NCBI RefSeq assembly: GCF_005747095.1
Contig: NZ_SWLG01000010.1
Span: 92,560 to 156,559, forward strand
DNA: 64,000 bases
From: Exobacillus caeni
GTDB lineage: Bacteria; Bacillota; Bacilli; Bacillales; Guptibacillaceae
Direction: 5' to 3'
Part shown: positions 1-9,436 of the stretch, piece after piece
Layout: every line of letters starts with the position of its first letter
Numbering within the stretch: the stretch's first letter is position 1
Program-made: the position numbers and the translations under genes
Notes under the pieces: generated by a model
What the model was told of the DNA's origin: nothing
The model's database searches: none
The model's input: only the letters and a program-made list of their open reading frames with translations

Positions 1-2
1 GC

Positions 3-665
3 TTAAAGACCGTAATCGATCAGAATTCAAAATACAGTAAAGGCAAGCTGAATACTGTCCTGGCTGCTTATATGAATTACGATTTATCCAATAGTGCCGG
101 GGAATTTAATACACCGGGAGTATTGCTAACAAACTCTGTTATTTTTGCAGCAGGCGGGGCGCATCTGGAGCTCGGTGAAAACATGCTTTCCAAAGAGTAT
201 TTTCCTCATAAAAAATTAAAAATTTCAGATGCATTAAACAAACAGCTGATAGACTATTATGATTTCTCAGTAGCCTATGAAAACCTGCTGCGAGATGGTG
301 CAGAAGAAATAGAGAAAGAAGTAACGATTGAAGGGCATGATGTAAACACAGCACCAGAACTTGGAGCGTTCTGGAGCTTTGCCAAACAAAAAGGCAAGCA
401 GGATATCGTACAGCTAATCAACTTTACAGATGCAACATCTCTGGAATGGAGAGACAATACCGGTTCTCAAGCTGAGCCTTCTGTTAAAGAAGAACTTGAA
501 GTAAAAGTTGGGACGAATGGAGAAGTTGATAAGATATGGGTAGCTTCACCGGATTTCTATCACGGTTCAGCCGAAGAACTCGATTTCAAGCAGAAGGGTG
601 ACCGGGTGGAATTCACATTGCCGTCCATTAAATATTGGGATATGGTAGTGATCGAGTACCAATAA
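3..665 (+). CDS. GH66 dextranase/cycloisomaltooligosaccharide glucanotransferase-like protein, C-terminal part (5' end outside window)
   Basis: The frame is open from the window edge, so only the last 220 residues are present. The first visible ATG at 72 is internal: coding-like sequence (LKTVIDQNSKY...) runs upstream without a stop. The segments AAYMNYDLSNSAGEFN, LLTNSVIFAAGGAHLELG and YYDFSVAYENLLRDG resemble the C-terminal part of the catalytic barrel of GH66 enzymes, which cut or cyclise alpha-1,6-glucan. A beta-rich C-terminal domain follows. Catalytic residues and any signal peptide lie upstream and cannot be seen. The neighbouring oligo-1,6-glucosidase and sugar-binding lipoprotein fit dextran or isomaltooligosaccharide use. 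The family call is from recalled motifs. Confidence 0.7.
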   Translation, partial: LKTVIDQNSKYSKGKLNTVLAAYMNYDLSNSAGEFNTPGVLLTNSVIFAAGGAHLELGENMLSKEYFPHKKLKISDALNKQLIDYYDFSVAYENLLRDGAEEIEKEVTIEGHDVNTAPELGAFWSFAKQKGKQDIVQLINFTDATSLEWRDNTGSQAEPSVKEELEVKVGTNGEVDKIWVASPDFYHGSAEELDFKQKGDRVEFTLPSIKYWDMVVIEYQ

Positions 666-735
666 ATACAACTTGCTCTATAAGGGAACGCAAGATATGA
701 TAGTCTCAAACTACCGCGTAAAGAGGGATTAAAGG

Positions 736-2526
736 ATGATTCACAACTTACTGCGAAAACGAATGGCTTCTAAAGTCATCGTTACTATATTTATTGTCAG
801 TTTAATCCCGACTGTCTTTAATAGTTTGTTTTTCTATCGATCTGCCTCCAGTGTTGTAAAAGAAAATGTAAGAGAATCCTCTCTGCAGATCGCAAGGCAG
901 GCAGCAGATTCTCTTTCATTTATTTTCTCAAATGGAAGTGATATGTCTGACCTGATATACAGTAATCAAAAAATCCAGAATATCGTGAAGGCAGACATTA
1001 ATGGAACCGCTTCACCGGAAGAAATACAAGATAACCAGGAGTACATGACGTCTTTTCTAAATTCAAATATATATACGAGCTCTTTTGTCCGGATCATTTA
1101 CATCTTGAAAGAAGAGGGGATGAGCTGGGGAAGCGGTACGTTTTCCTCCTATAAGCTGTCTATGTATGATATCGATCAAATGCCATGGGCAAAAAAATCG
1201 GTAAGTGCAGATGGGGAACTTGTATGGGGAAGGCTCCAATATGATAGACTAAGTGGCGCAGGAGAGAACACAGACCTTGTTCTCCCGATAACAAGAGTCC
1301 TGAAAGACTTTGATAACATGAACAACATCGCCTATGTGCAGGTCAGCCTGGATGGAAATGCAATTTTAGAAAAGATCGACCAAATTAAATTAGGGAAAAC
1401 CGGACACTTTTTTGTTGTCGATGAAAATGCGGAAATCATGATAGACAGTGATCTTGATGTGATAGGAAAGCCGATCGGCAATGAAGATTTGAAAGATCAA
1501 ATATTAAAGGGTCGGCAGGAATTTGAGTTTGATGAAAACGAAGTTCACCATTATGGTGTCATGCAGCCGATTGGGAATGGATGGTACATTGTCGGGGTAG
1601 TACCTGTTACCGAACTCACTGGTGAAGTTGTTTCCATGCAACACCTCATTTTCTTTGCATCTCTCATTTTTGGAATCCTGGCCATCCTCCTGGGGGTTAT
1701 TCTCACAAGAAGGGTTACTGAACCGGTAAAAGTCCTGACGAAGCAGATGAAACTTGTTGGGGAAGGGGATTTCAACGTCCGCACAAAAGTAAGTTCCGTG
1801 GACGAGATCGGTATGATGAGTAATCAATTCAACCACATGATCAACCAGGTGGAAAATCTGTTGGAACGAGTGAAGGAAGAACAGGCACAAAAGCAGGAAG
1901 CAGAATTAAGGGCGATCAAGCACCGAATCAACCCGCACTTCCTGTTCAACACGCTTAGTACGATACGCTGGCTCGTCCAATTTAACCAAACGGAGAGGGC
2001 TAACACAGCACTTTCCGCTTTGTCAAAATTATTAGAAGGAAACATGGGGAAAACAGGAACTTTTATCTCCATCAAAGAAGAACTCGAACTGGTTGAAAAT
2101 TTTATGGTGATCCTTCAAATCCGTTACCAGCAGAAATTTAACTTACAGACAGAGTTTGAAGAAGGGATCGAAAACTTTCAAATACCGCGAATGCTTCTTC
2201 AGCCGATCGTGGAAAACGCTATCTTCCATGGAATTGTTCCCACAGGTAAAGAAGGAACCGTTACGATCACTGGAATGAACATCCAGCATGGAGTGGTGTT
2301 GCAAATTGACGATGATGGAATAGGATTTGAAGAAGACATCCTTGAAAAAATCAATCAGGGCGCTGCACAGATCAACTCGTTTGTCGGGATTGGATTAAAC
2401 CATGTATATGATTCTGTACGATTATATTACGACCCTCTCTCAAAAGTTGAAATCACTAGTACGTCAGAAGGGACAAGCGTAAAGTTGACCTTGATAACAA
2501 AACCCGGGGGTGGGGAAGATGTATAA
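736..2526 (+). CDS. YesM-type sensor histidine kinase
   Basis: This is a membrane sensor kinase of 596 residues, the usual YesM-family size. A transmembrane segment at about 13-33 and a second near 300-322 (IFFASLIFGILAILLGVIL) flank an extracellular sensing region of Cache type. A HAMP linker (about 323-376) follows, then the His_kinase motif HRINPHFLFNTL with the likely phospho-acceptor His401, then an HATPase domain with VENAIFHG (N box) and DDDGIGF (G1 box). The gene overlaps the start of the response regulator, so the two are translationally coupled. In Bacillus and Paenibacillus such pairs usually sense extracellular sugars and switch on neighbouring uptake and glycosidase genes. The start ATG sits just after GAGGGATTAAAGG. 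Confidence 0.93.
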   Translation: MIHNLLRKRMASKVIVTIFIVSLIPTVFNSLFFYRSASSVVKENVRESSLQIARQAADSLSFIFSNGSDMSDLIYSNQKIQNIVKADINGTASPEEIQDNQEYMTSFLNSNIYTSSFVRIIYILKEEGMSWGSGTFSSYKLSMYDIDQMPWAKKSVSADGELVWGRLQYDRLSGAGENTDLVLPITRVLKDFDNMNNIAYVQVSLDGNAILEKIDQIKLGKTGHFFVVDENAEIMIDSDLDVIGKPIGNEDLKDQILKGRQEFEFDENEVHHYGVMQPIGNGWYIVGVVPVTELTGEVVSMQHLIFFASLIFGILAILLGVILTRRVTEPVKVLTKQMKLVGEGDFNVRTKVSSVDEIGMMSNQFNHMINQVENLLERVKEEQAQKQEAELRAIKHRINPHFLFNTLSTIRWLVQFNQTERANTALSALSKLLEGNMGKTGTFISIKEELELVENFMVILQIRYQQKFNLQTEFEEGIENFQIPRMLLQPIVENAIFHGIVPTGKEGTVTITGMNIQHGVVLQIDDDGIGFEEDILEKINQGAAQINSFVGIGLNHVYDSVRLYYDPLSKVEITSTSEGTSVKLTLITKPGGGEDV

Positions 2527-4057
2527 CGTAATGATTGTGGATGATGAACCGATCATACGCTTCGGATTGAAATCTTCTATCGACTGGGAAAAGGAAACCC
2601 TCCAGGTGATCGGGGATTTCCCGAATGGCAAACAGGCTCTGGAGGCTATGGAGACAGACTGCCATGTCGATATCTTGATCACCGATATTAAAATGCCTGT
2701 GATGGATGGCATTACTCTGATGAAAAAAGCGCTTGATATCAATCCAAAACTTAAGGTTGTCCTGGTCAGCAGCTATAACGAATTCGAATATGTGAGGGAA
2801 GGGCTTACACACGGGGCGATCGATTATATACTGAAGCCTACACTTGAGCCTGAAACATTATTAAAAACGGTACAAAAATGTGTCTCTAAAATTCATGAAG
2901 AGCAAAACATTGAGATGAAGCTGGAAAACGCTGAACGAACAAAAGTCCAGGCATCGCACAGGAAACTGGAACTAGAAATGAAAAAGATTCTGTTAAAGAA
3001 CAAGAAGTCTATTGAAACGGAAGATATCGTCAGCATGTTCCAGGTGCCGCATAACATCATTCTTATCAAAATAAAAGAAAAGGACAAAGTGGACGAAGAA
3101 TTCGGTTTTCTATACAAGAGCCTGATCTTTGAGGAAATCCAGGAACGATTCTATATGGAAACAGATGAAGGGGTATGCTTTCCGATCGGTGAGAATGAAT
3201 TAGTCTGTTTCTTAAGAAAAACAACAGATTCTTTATCTTTGGCAACATCGATTAAAGAGAAGGTTGAAAAAGAAACATCGATCGAATTCATTTATGGATA
3301 TGATGTCATCCGTGATCTCCATGACCTTGTAAGCGGATATCACCGTGCCCTTTCAGCATGCAGGCGGCATTTCTTCCATCATGAGAAGGATATTTTTAAG
3401 TACAGGCCAGCATTGGAAAAAGATGTGGAAGCTTTGTCCGTCAAAGGGCTGGAAGAACTTTTGCTAGACTCCAATGAAGAATCCCCTGGAAAAGTCATTC
3501 AAGAAAGATACCTTCTCTGGAGCGGTGAAACAATGACGCAGGCAAACATAAAAAGAGAAGCATCCAACATCCTGAAAGCACTCTTTTTAAAAAAGGTGGA
3601 ACTTCCCGTATTGATGGAGAACCTTTCTAGGATAGATACTTCTTCCACGCTGGAGGAAGTATACAAATCCCTGATGGATGGGATTGAAGTGTGTAACCAT
3701 TCCCTGTCGAATATCAATAGTAAACCTAATACTGACAATGAACTGCTCGATAAAGCGCTTCGATTTATCCATGCGCACTACACAGAAGAGATGACACTTC
3801 AAAGTGTAGCCGATCATATTCATATCAGCCGGAATTATTTCAGTATTCTCTTCAAGCGTTTGATGGAACAAAACTTTATTGACTATGTGATCGATCTCCG
3901 TATAAATAAGGCAAAGGAATTATTAGTAGAAACCTCTATGAAAGTATATGAGGTAGCAAGCGATGCAGGATTTAACGATGTGAAATATTTCAGTAAATTG
4001 TTTAAAAAAATTACCGGCCACTCGCCTGGAGATTACAGATCGACCTATGTTAAGTAA
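2519..4057 (+). CDS. YesN-type response regulator (REC + AraC HTH)
   Basis: This cytoplasmic response regulator of 512 residues is the partner of the upstream YesM-type kinase. The receiver domain spans about 2-120, with the acidic pocket VDDEP (Asp8, Asp9) and the phospho-acceptor Asp56 in LITDIKMP. The middle is a variable linker region. The last 100 residues form an AraC double helix-turn-helix (SVADHIHISRNYFSILFKR ... YEVASDAGFNDVKYFSKLFKK). A GTG at 2510 is in frame, but ATG 2519 lies correctly behind GGGGGTGGGG, so I chose it; it overlaps the kinase stop by 8 bases. It probably activates the sugar genes in this locus. Confidence 0.93.
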   Translation: MYNVMIVDDEPIIRFGLKSSIDWEKETLQVIGDFPNGKQALEAMETDCHVDILITDIKMPVMDGITLMKKALDINPKLKVVLVSSYNEFEYVREGLTHGAIDYILKPTLEPETLLKTVQKCVSKIHEEQNIEMKLENAERTKVQASHRKLELEMKKILLKNKKSIETEDIVSMFQVPHNIILIKIKEKDKVDEEFGFLYKSLIFEEIQERFYMETDEGVCFPIGENELVCFLRKTTDSLSLATSIKEKVEKETSIEFIYGYDVIRDLHDLVSGYHRALSACRRHFFHHEKDIFKYRPALEKDVEALSVKGLEELLLDSNEESPGKVIQERYLLWSGETMTQANIKREASNILKALFLKKVELPVLMENLSRIDTSSTLEEVYKSLMDGIEVCNHSLSNINSKPNTDNELLDKALRFIHAHYTEEMTLQSVADHIHISRNYFSILFKRLMEQNFIDYVIDLRINKAKELLVETSMKVYEVASDAGFNDVKYFSKLFKKITGHSPGDYRSTYVK

Positions 4058-4082
4058 AAAGAAATGGAAAGGGTTTCAGATT

Positions 4083-5345
4083 ATGCTTCGATTCCAACTA
4101 TCGCTGTTCGTTGTTACTGTGTTTTTCATTGCAGGTTGTACGAATCAAAGGATCATTGAAAATAACGACCCGGAACCCATTTTAAAAGAAGATTCGAAGG
4201 AACAGATCGAAATCTGGCATACCTATAGTGATGAGGAAACGAGAATATTCGAGAATGAAGTCATTCCGTTGTTTGAGGAAGAATTTCCGGATATTGAGAT
4301 AAAGCCGGTGCGGCAGCCGCATAATGAGCAATTGATGTCAGCATTGATCTCCAGAGCTTCAGTCAATCGCACGCCGGATATTATTAGGATGGATATTACA
4401 TGGCTTCCCAAGTTCGCGGATCTTAAGTTATTGTACCCAGTGAGTGATTTCGATGATTTTGAAGAGATAAAAGACCGTTTTTATCTCCCTCCGCTGGAAT
4501 CAAACCGGTATGAAGATAGCTATTATGGACTGCCGCTTAATACCAATACGAAAGCAGCCATCTATAATAGAGATACCGTAGAGCGGCTCGGATTGAAAGA
4601 TTTGCCGGATACGATGGATGAGTTGCTTGAAATCATAGAAGAGCATAATCTTACGCTCGGAATCAGTGACGTATCTCCGTGGAATAGTTTACCTTATTTC
4701 TACGGGCTTGGCGGGAAATTGTTGAGCCCCCAGTTTACGCAGGCTTCCGGTTATTTTGACAGTGAGGAAAGTGTGGCAGCGGTGAAGAAGCTTGTACAAC
4801 TCTATAACAATGGAAATCTTCCTCAGGAATTATTGGGAGGTTATCCTGCGACATGGCAAAATGTTAGAGCTGGAAAGTATTTTATGATTGACGAAGGTCC
4901 CTGGTTTTACAGTGTCCGTACGATGTATGATATTAAGCTGCTGAAAGAACAAACCATCTCAGCACCTTTTCCGAGCAATACTGTATACACCTCAGTGCTC
5001 GGGGGAGAGAATGCCGTCATAACAAGAGGGTCCGCGCATCGTGAAGCAGCCTGGACATTTATCAAGTGGATGACGACGGAAACACCGCAGAGGTTATTGC
5101 TGACAGCGGGAGTGCTGCCTACAAACAAGAACGTCGAGATGGCGAAAATCGTTAAAGATTACCCCTTTTATGAAAGTTATATTAAAAGTATCGATAAGAC
5201 ATTTCTGAGGCCGCCTGTGCCTGAATGGAATGAGATCAATTCCATCTATACCGAATATTTTATCCGGATTTTTTCAGGGAAAATAAGTGCAGAAGAAGGT
5301 TTAAAACGAGCGGCAGAAGAGATAGATAAACTGCTAGCTCCATAG
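4083..5345 (+). CDS. ABC transporter family 1 sugar-binding lipoprotein
   Basis: This is a secreted, membrane-anchored solute-binding protein (420 residues). The N terminus is a lipoprotein signal: a hydrophobic stretch ending in the lipobox IAGC, followed by TNQ. The mature part opens with EIWHTYSDEETRIFENEV, typical of family 1 carbohydrate-binding proteins. An upstream in-frame ATG (4047) overlaps the regulator stop but has no well-placed ribosome site. ATG 4083 follows GAAAGGG by 9 bases and leaves a normal signal peptide, so I prefer it. No permease genes lie beside it in the window; they may be upstream of position 1 or elsewhere. The ligand is inferred to be an isomaltooligosaccharide from the flanking enzymes. 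Confidence 0.88.
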   Translation: MLRFQLSLFVVTVFFIAGCTNQRIIENNDPEPILKEDSKEQIEIWHTYSDEETRIFENEVIPLFEEEFPDIEIKPVRQPHNEQLMSALISRASVNRTPDIIRMDITWLPKFADLKLLYPVSDFDDFEEIKDRFYLPPLESNRYEDSYYGLPLNTNTKAAIYNRDTVERLGLKDLPDTMDELLEIIEEHNLTLGISDVSPWNSLPYFYGLGGKLLSPQFTQASGYFDSEESVAAVKKLVQLYNNGNLPQELLGGYPATWQNVRAGKYFMIDEGPWFYSVRTMYDIKLLKEQTISAPFPSNTVYTSVLGGENAVITRGSAHREAAWTFIKWMTTETPQRLLLTAGVLPTNKNVEMAKIVKDYPFYESYIKSIDKTFLRPPVPEWNEINSIYTEYFIRIFSGKISAEEGLKRAAEEIDKLLAP

Positions 5346-5360
5346 AAAGGGAGTAGACCG

Positions 5361-7037
5361 ATGAACAAGAAATGGTGGAAAGAAAGCGTAGTATATCAAA
5401 TTTACCCAAGAAGTTTCAATGACAGTAACGGAGATGGAATAGGAGATCTAAAAGGAATTACGTTAAAGCTTGATTATTTAAAAGAACTTGGCATCGATGT
5501 TGTATGGCTGTCTCCGGTCTATAAATCTCCTAATGATGATAACGGATATGATATTAGTGATTATCAGGACATTATGGATGAGTTCGGAACGATGAAAGAT
5601 TGGGAGGAATTATTGGACGGCCTCCACAGCCGTGGAATGAAACTGATGATGGACCTTGTTGTCAATCACTCGTCTGATGAACATAACTGGTTCGTTGAGT
5701 CCCGTAAATCAAAAGATAACGAGTACAGGGATTACTATATCTGGCGCCCTGGAAAAGATGGCGAGGAGCCGAACAACTGGACGTCATTTTTCAGTGGTTC
5801 CGCCTGGCAGTATGATGAACAGACAGAAGAATATTTCCTTCATCTTTTCAGTAAAAAGCAACCTGACCTTAACTGGGAAAATCCAGTACTAAGAAAAGAA
5901 ATCTATAACATGATGACATGGTGGCTTGAAAAAGGTGTCGATGGTTTCCGCATGGATGTGATCAACTTGATCTCAAAGGCAGACGGATTGCCGAGTGCTC
6001 CCGGTGGCAAAAGATATGATTGGGGCGGGGAGTTTTTCATGAACGGCCCCCGCGTCCATGAATATTTGCAGGAAATGAACAGGGAAGTCCTTTCAAAATA
6101 TGATATGATCACGGTCGGCGAATGCCCTGGTGCATCACCTGAGGATGCAGCCCGTTATGCGAATGATGAAGGAACAGAGTTGAATATGATCTTCACGTTC
6201 GAACATATGGATCTTGATTCTGGGCCCGGAGGAAAGTGGAATGTGAAACCATGGAAGCTGGCTGATTTGAAACAGGTTATGACCAAGTGGCAGAAAGAGC
6301 TGGAAGGCCGTGGATGGAACAGCCTTTACCTGAATAACCATGACCAGCCGAGGATGGTTTCCCGCTTCGGAAACGATACCGAATATCGAGTGGAATCCGC
6401 GAAAATGCTGGGCACATTCCTTCATATGATGCAGGGGACTCCATATATCTACCAGGGAGAAGAACTTGGTATGACGAATGTAAGATTCGACTCCCTTGAA
6501 GACTATAACGATATCGAGATCCATAACATGTACAGGGAAAAGGTAATAGAAGGCAATGAAGACCATGACAAAATTATGAATGCGATCTATATAAAAGGAC
6601 GGGATAACGCTCGGACTCCGATGCAATGGGATGACAGCAAAAACGCAGGATTTACGACCGGGACGCCATGGCTGAAGGTTAATCCTAACTACAGGGAAAT
6701 CAATGCAGAAAATGCATTGAAAGATCCTGATTCTATCTTTTCTTATTACCAGAAGCTGATCAAGCTTCGCAAAGAGCATGAAATCATTGTTTATGGTACC
6801 TATGATCTTATTCTGGAGGACCATCCTTCTATCTATGCCTATACTCGTACGCTGGAAGACGAGAAACTAGTTGTGATATGTAACTTCACTGGTGAAGAAG
6901 CAACTTTCAGGCTGCCTGAAAATATCACCTATAACTCTGCAGAAGTACTGATTGAAAACTATCGATTTGAAGAAAATGATAGTCTTTCTTCTCTAGATTT
7001 GAAGCCATATGAGACAAGAGTATACCTTTTAAAATAG
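5361..7037 (+). CDS. malL: Oligo-1,6-glucosidase (GH13)
   Basis: This cytoplasmic alpha-glucosidase of 558 residues removes glucose from isomaltooligosaccharides. The GH13 (beta/alpha)8 barrel is complete. The nucleophile Asp199 is in GFRMDV, the acid/base Glu254 in TVGEC, and the transition-state stabiliser Asp328 in LNNHDQPR. These are almost exactly the positions of the well-studied Bacillus enzyme. The residue after the nucleophile is Val200; in this subfamily Val there goes with alpha-1,6 activity and Thr with alpha-1,4. The C-terminal beta domain ends with KPYETRVYLLK. It follows the binding protein by 15 bases behind AAAGGGAG and is the last gene before a terminator. Confidence 0.93.
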   Translation: MNKKWWKESVVYQIYPRSFNDSNGDGIGDLKGITLKLDYLKELGIDVVWLSPVYKSPNDDNGYDISDYQDIMDEFGTMKDWEELLDGLHSRGMKLMMDLVVNHSSDEHNWFVESRKSKDNEYRDYYIWRPGKDGEEPNNWTSFFSGSAWQYDEQTEEYFLHLFSKKQPDLNWENPVLRKEIYNMMTWWLEKGVDGFRMDVINLISKADGLPSAPGGKRYDWGGEFFMNGPRVHEYLQEMNREVLSKYDMITVGECPGASPEDAARYANDEGTELNMIFTFEHMDLDSGPGGKWNVKPWKLADLKQVMTKWQKELEGRGWNSLYLNNHDQPRMVSRFGNDTEYRVESAKMLGTFLHMMQGTPYIYQGEELGMTNVRFDSLEDYNDIEIHNMYREKVIEGNEDHDKIMNAIYIKGRDNARTPMQWDDSKNAGFTTGTPWLKVNPNYREINAENALKDPDSIFSYYQKLIKLRKEHEIIVYGTYDLILEDHPSIYAYTRTLEDEKLVVICNFTGEEATFRLPENITYNSAEVLIENYRFEENDSLSSLDLKPYETRVYLLK

Positions 7038-7052
7038 TGAAAGAAGATAACA

Positions 7053-7086
7053 GGCGGCAAGTCCAATGGATTTGCTGCCTTTTTTG
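7053..7086 (+). terminator. Intrinsic terminator after malL
   Basis: A 12-bp stem (GGCGGCAAGTCC paired with GGATTTGCTGCC, with two G-U pairs) has an AAT loop and runs straight into TTTTTT. It closes the kinase-to-glucosidase operon. Confidence 0.9.
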
Positions 7087-7134
7087 TGTTCTATCTAAGA
7101 ATTAGTGTTTTATATTCCTGAGAAGGTGTCTTTA

Positions 7135-7148
7135 ATTAAGCGTTTACA
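7135..7148 (+). promoter_or_regulatory. cre-like CcpA box upstream of the Gfo/Idh operon
   Basis: The core AAGCGTTTACA matches the cre consensus at every fixed position of its last eleven bases; only the first two consensus bases (TG) are missing. It lies about 60 bases before the first gene of a sugar-derivative operon, where carbon catabolite control is expected. A possible -10 (TACAAT at 7181) lies downstream, but the -35 spacing is unclear. Confidence 0.45.
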
Positions 7149-7206
7149 TTTTCCTTGTTTTCCTCCTCAACGGTTCCTTTTACAATATAGGAAAAGGGGG
7201 ATTATC

Positions 7207-8271
7207 ATGATTAAAAATGATGTGATAAAGATCGGATTGATCGGTCTAGGCGGAATGGCCAATGCCCATCGCACGATGATTTCAGAGCTAGACCAGCTGG
7301 ATATCGGTACGCTTTGCGATGTGAATGAGGAATTGTTGAATACGGTAGGTGACAAAGAAGGCATCGACCAAAAGAAACGCTTCAATGATATGGAAGCGCT
7401 TATATCAGATGGTGATGTGGATGCGGTGATCTCAATCGTTCCAAACCATCTTCATGCTAAAGTGATCGAGTTATGTATCAAACATCAGAAGCCGATCCTC
7501 GCTGAAAAGCCTTTTACGTTGAATTTTGAAGAAGCAGAAGAACTGAAGATGCGTTATGAAAAGCAACCGATTCCGTGCATGGTCGGATTTTCTTATCGCT
7601 ATACGCCTTCGTTCCGGTATGCCAGGGAGCTTATTCAGCAAGGAAAGATCGGCCGGGTCCGCCATGTTGCGGTCCGTTATCTGCAATCGTTCGGTGCCCC
7701 GATCTATGAGATGCCATTTGTATGGCGATTCGATAAACCATACACAGGAACAGGGGCGCTTGGTGACCTCGGAGCGCATATGATCGATATCGCTCGTTAT
7801 ATGATCGGGGAATTCCAGTCTGTTTCCGCTATGATGGATACCTTTGTTCATGAAAGGAAAAGTCCAGTGAGCGGGGAAATGAAGGAAGTCCAGGTTGATG
7901 ACTATGCGAGTTTTATGGCAGTTCTCGATAACAATATTCCTGCCAACTTTATCACGACAAGAAATGCTATCGGTTCAGGCAATCAGCATGAAGTGACCGT
8001 TTACGGAGATTTAGGAACGCTCCATGTGAACTGTGAACGTCCTTATGAAATCGATATATGCATCATCGAAAACAAAGAAGAGGGTGCAAGTTTTGTAACG
8101 AAGAAGGTTTCAGATAAATATAAAAGGCAGCAGCTGCAGGACTTTGCTGATTTAGTGGCAGGAGCTAAACAAGAAGGAACCCCTGATTTCTATGACGGCT
8201 ATCAAAATCAGAAGGTTCTTGAGCGGATCATCGAATCGGCGGAAAGTGGCCGCATGATTCAAATAGATTAA
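7207..8271 (+). CDS. Gfo/Idh/MocA family oxidoreductase (first of pair)
   Basis: This is an NAD(P)-dependent sugar or cyclitol dehydrogenase of 354 residues, the usual size. The N-terminal Rossmann fold starts with KIGLIGLGGMANAH. The conserved EKPF motif (AEKPFTLNFEEAEEL) marks the cofactor/substrate boundary. The C-terminal alpha/beta domain contains the GALGDLGAHMIDIARYM helix typical of the family. The longest frame starts at 7105, but ATG 7207 directly follows AAAAGGGGGATTATC and begins the domain properly. It is followed by a second member of the family and a ThuA-like gene, a common trio in sugar-derivative catabolism. The substrate is not identifiable from sequence. Confidence 0.9.
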   Translation: MIKNDVIKIGLIGLGGMANAHRTMISELDQLDIGTLCDVNEELLNTVGDKEGIDQKKRFNDMEALISDGDVDAVISIVPNHLHAKVIELCIKHQKPILAEKPFTLNFEEAEELKMRYEKQPIPCMVGFSYRYTPSFRYARELIQQGKIGRVRHVAVRYLQSFGAPIYEMPFVWRFDKPYTGTGALGDLGAHMIDIARYMIGEFQSVSAMMDTFVHERKSPVSGEMKEVQVDDYASFMAVLDNNIPANFITTRNAIGSGNQHEVTVYGDLGTLHVNCERPYEIDICIIENKEEGASFVTKKVSDKYKRQQLQDFADLVAGAKQEGTPDFYDGYQNQKVLERIIESAESGRMIQID

Positions 8272-8286
8272 GAAGGGGATGGTTAC

Positions 8287-9417
8287 ATGGTTGAAACCAG
8301 GTTGAAGATCGGGATAGCTGGCGCGGGTTCATTTACAGAACTATGGTATCTTCCTATTCTTGAACAACATCCGAACATCCAACTCCAGGCTATTTGCAGT
8401 GCCAGTGGAACCAGTGCTAGTAGATTGGCGGAGAAATATAACATCCAGAAGAGCTATCAATCTTACAAAGAGATGCTGGAAAAGGAAGACCTGGACGGGC
8501 TGTGCATCGTCACCCCGAATGAATCCCATATGGAAATCGCGATAGAAGCCTGCAGAAGGGGAATCCATGTTATCTGTGAAAAGCCGCTGGCGATGGATCA
8601 GGAGGAAGCGAGATCGATGCTGGAGGCTGCTCAACAAAATAACATCGTTCATGCGGTCAACTTTACGTATAGAGAGAATACGGCTGTTAAAAAACTGAGA
8701 GAAATGCTGGAAAACGGTAAGATCGGCCAGGTCTATGAAGGAAGATTTCAGTACACAGGTGCATATGGCCTTGCGGGTCCTCCTGGTTGGCGCGGCACAA
8801 GAGCCATTGGAGGAGGCGGTGGTGTTCTCGCTGATCTGGGATCCCACTTGATCGATTTGGTTCAATATGTTTTACAGGAAAATATCGAGAGCGTGCAAGC
8901 TTCTCTTTCCTATCTTCACGAGGGGAAATTAAAAGGGTTCCATGACATGAAGGAGAGCGACCAATCGGTTGATTCTGCCTTTTTCAAAGCCAGGTTCCCA
9001 TCCGGCATTCATGGTTCCTTTTTTACAAGCTGGATCGCTTCCCAGGGAAACAGGAACCAGACGATAGAGTTGTCTTTTAACGGCAGCGAAGGGGCGATCC
9101 AGCTTCTCTCAAGTGAATTGGGCATTCAGCTGCAGTATGCGACAGGGAACGGGAGCTGGAAGGAAGTTGCTGTCGAAGGCGTCCAGAAATGGGAAGATGA
9201 TGCGGAACCTGCTGAAGAACGATTCCGTCCCTGGCGCCTGACAGAGTCTAACGAAATCTGGAAGTGGGCCGATCGAATTATCGAAAGCAAAGCGAAGGAT
9301 CAAGCGGTAAACGGAAATATGCCAGATTTCAAAGACGGCTATGAGGTTCAAAAGGTCATCGACGGAGTGTTGGAATCAGCGGATCTAGAAAAAAAGATTT
9401 TAGTAGATAAGAAATAA
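8287..9417 (+). CDS. Gfo/Idh/MocA family oxidoreductase (second of pair)
   Basis: This is a second NAD(P)-dependent dehydrogenase of the same family (376 residues). It has the Rossmann motif [14 protein letters not shown], the [11 protein letters not shown] motif and the [16 protein letters not shown] helix. It lies 15 bases after the first paralogue, behind AAGGGGATGGTTAC, so the two are co-transcribed. Sequence divergence between the two suggests consecutive or distinct steps (for example oxidation then reduction at different carbons) rather than a recent duplication. The substrate is unknown. Confidence 0.9.
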   Translation: MVETRLKIGIAGAGSFTELWYLPILEQHPNIQLQAICSASGTSASRLAEKYNIQKSYQSYKEMLEKEDLDGLCIVTPNESHMEIAIEACRRGIHVICEKPLAMDQEEARSMLEAAQQNNIVHAVNFTYRENTAVKKLREMLENGKIGQVYEGRFQYTGAYGLAGPPGWRGTRAIGGGGGVLADLGSHLIDLVQYVLQENIESVQASLSYLHEGKLKGFHDMKESDQSVDSAFFKARFPSGIHGSFFTSWIASQGNRNQTIELSFNGSEGAIQLLSSELGIQLQYATGNGSWKEVAVEGVQKWEDDAEPAEERFRPWRLTESNEIWKWADRIIESKAKDQAVNGNMPDFKDGYEVQKVIDGVLESADLEKKILVDKK

Positions 9418-9436
9418 AACCAGAGGAGTGTTCAAC

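Noticed and set aside
6135..6824. A 229-codon minus-strand frame inside the oligo-1,6-glucosidase gene
   Set aside because: It lies fully antisense to a gene with intact catalytic residues, has no ribosome site and no recognisable domain. It is a shadow frame.
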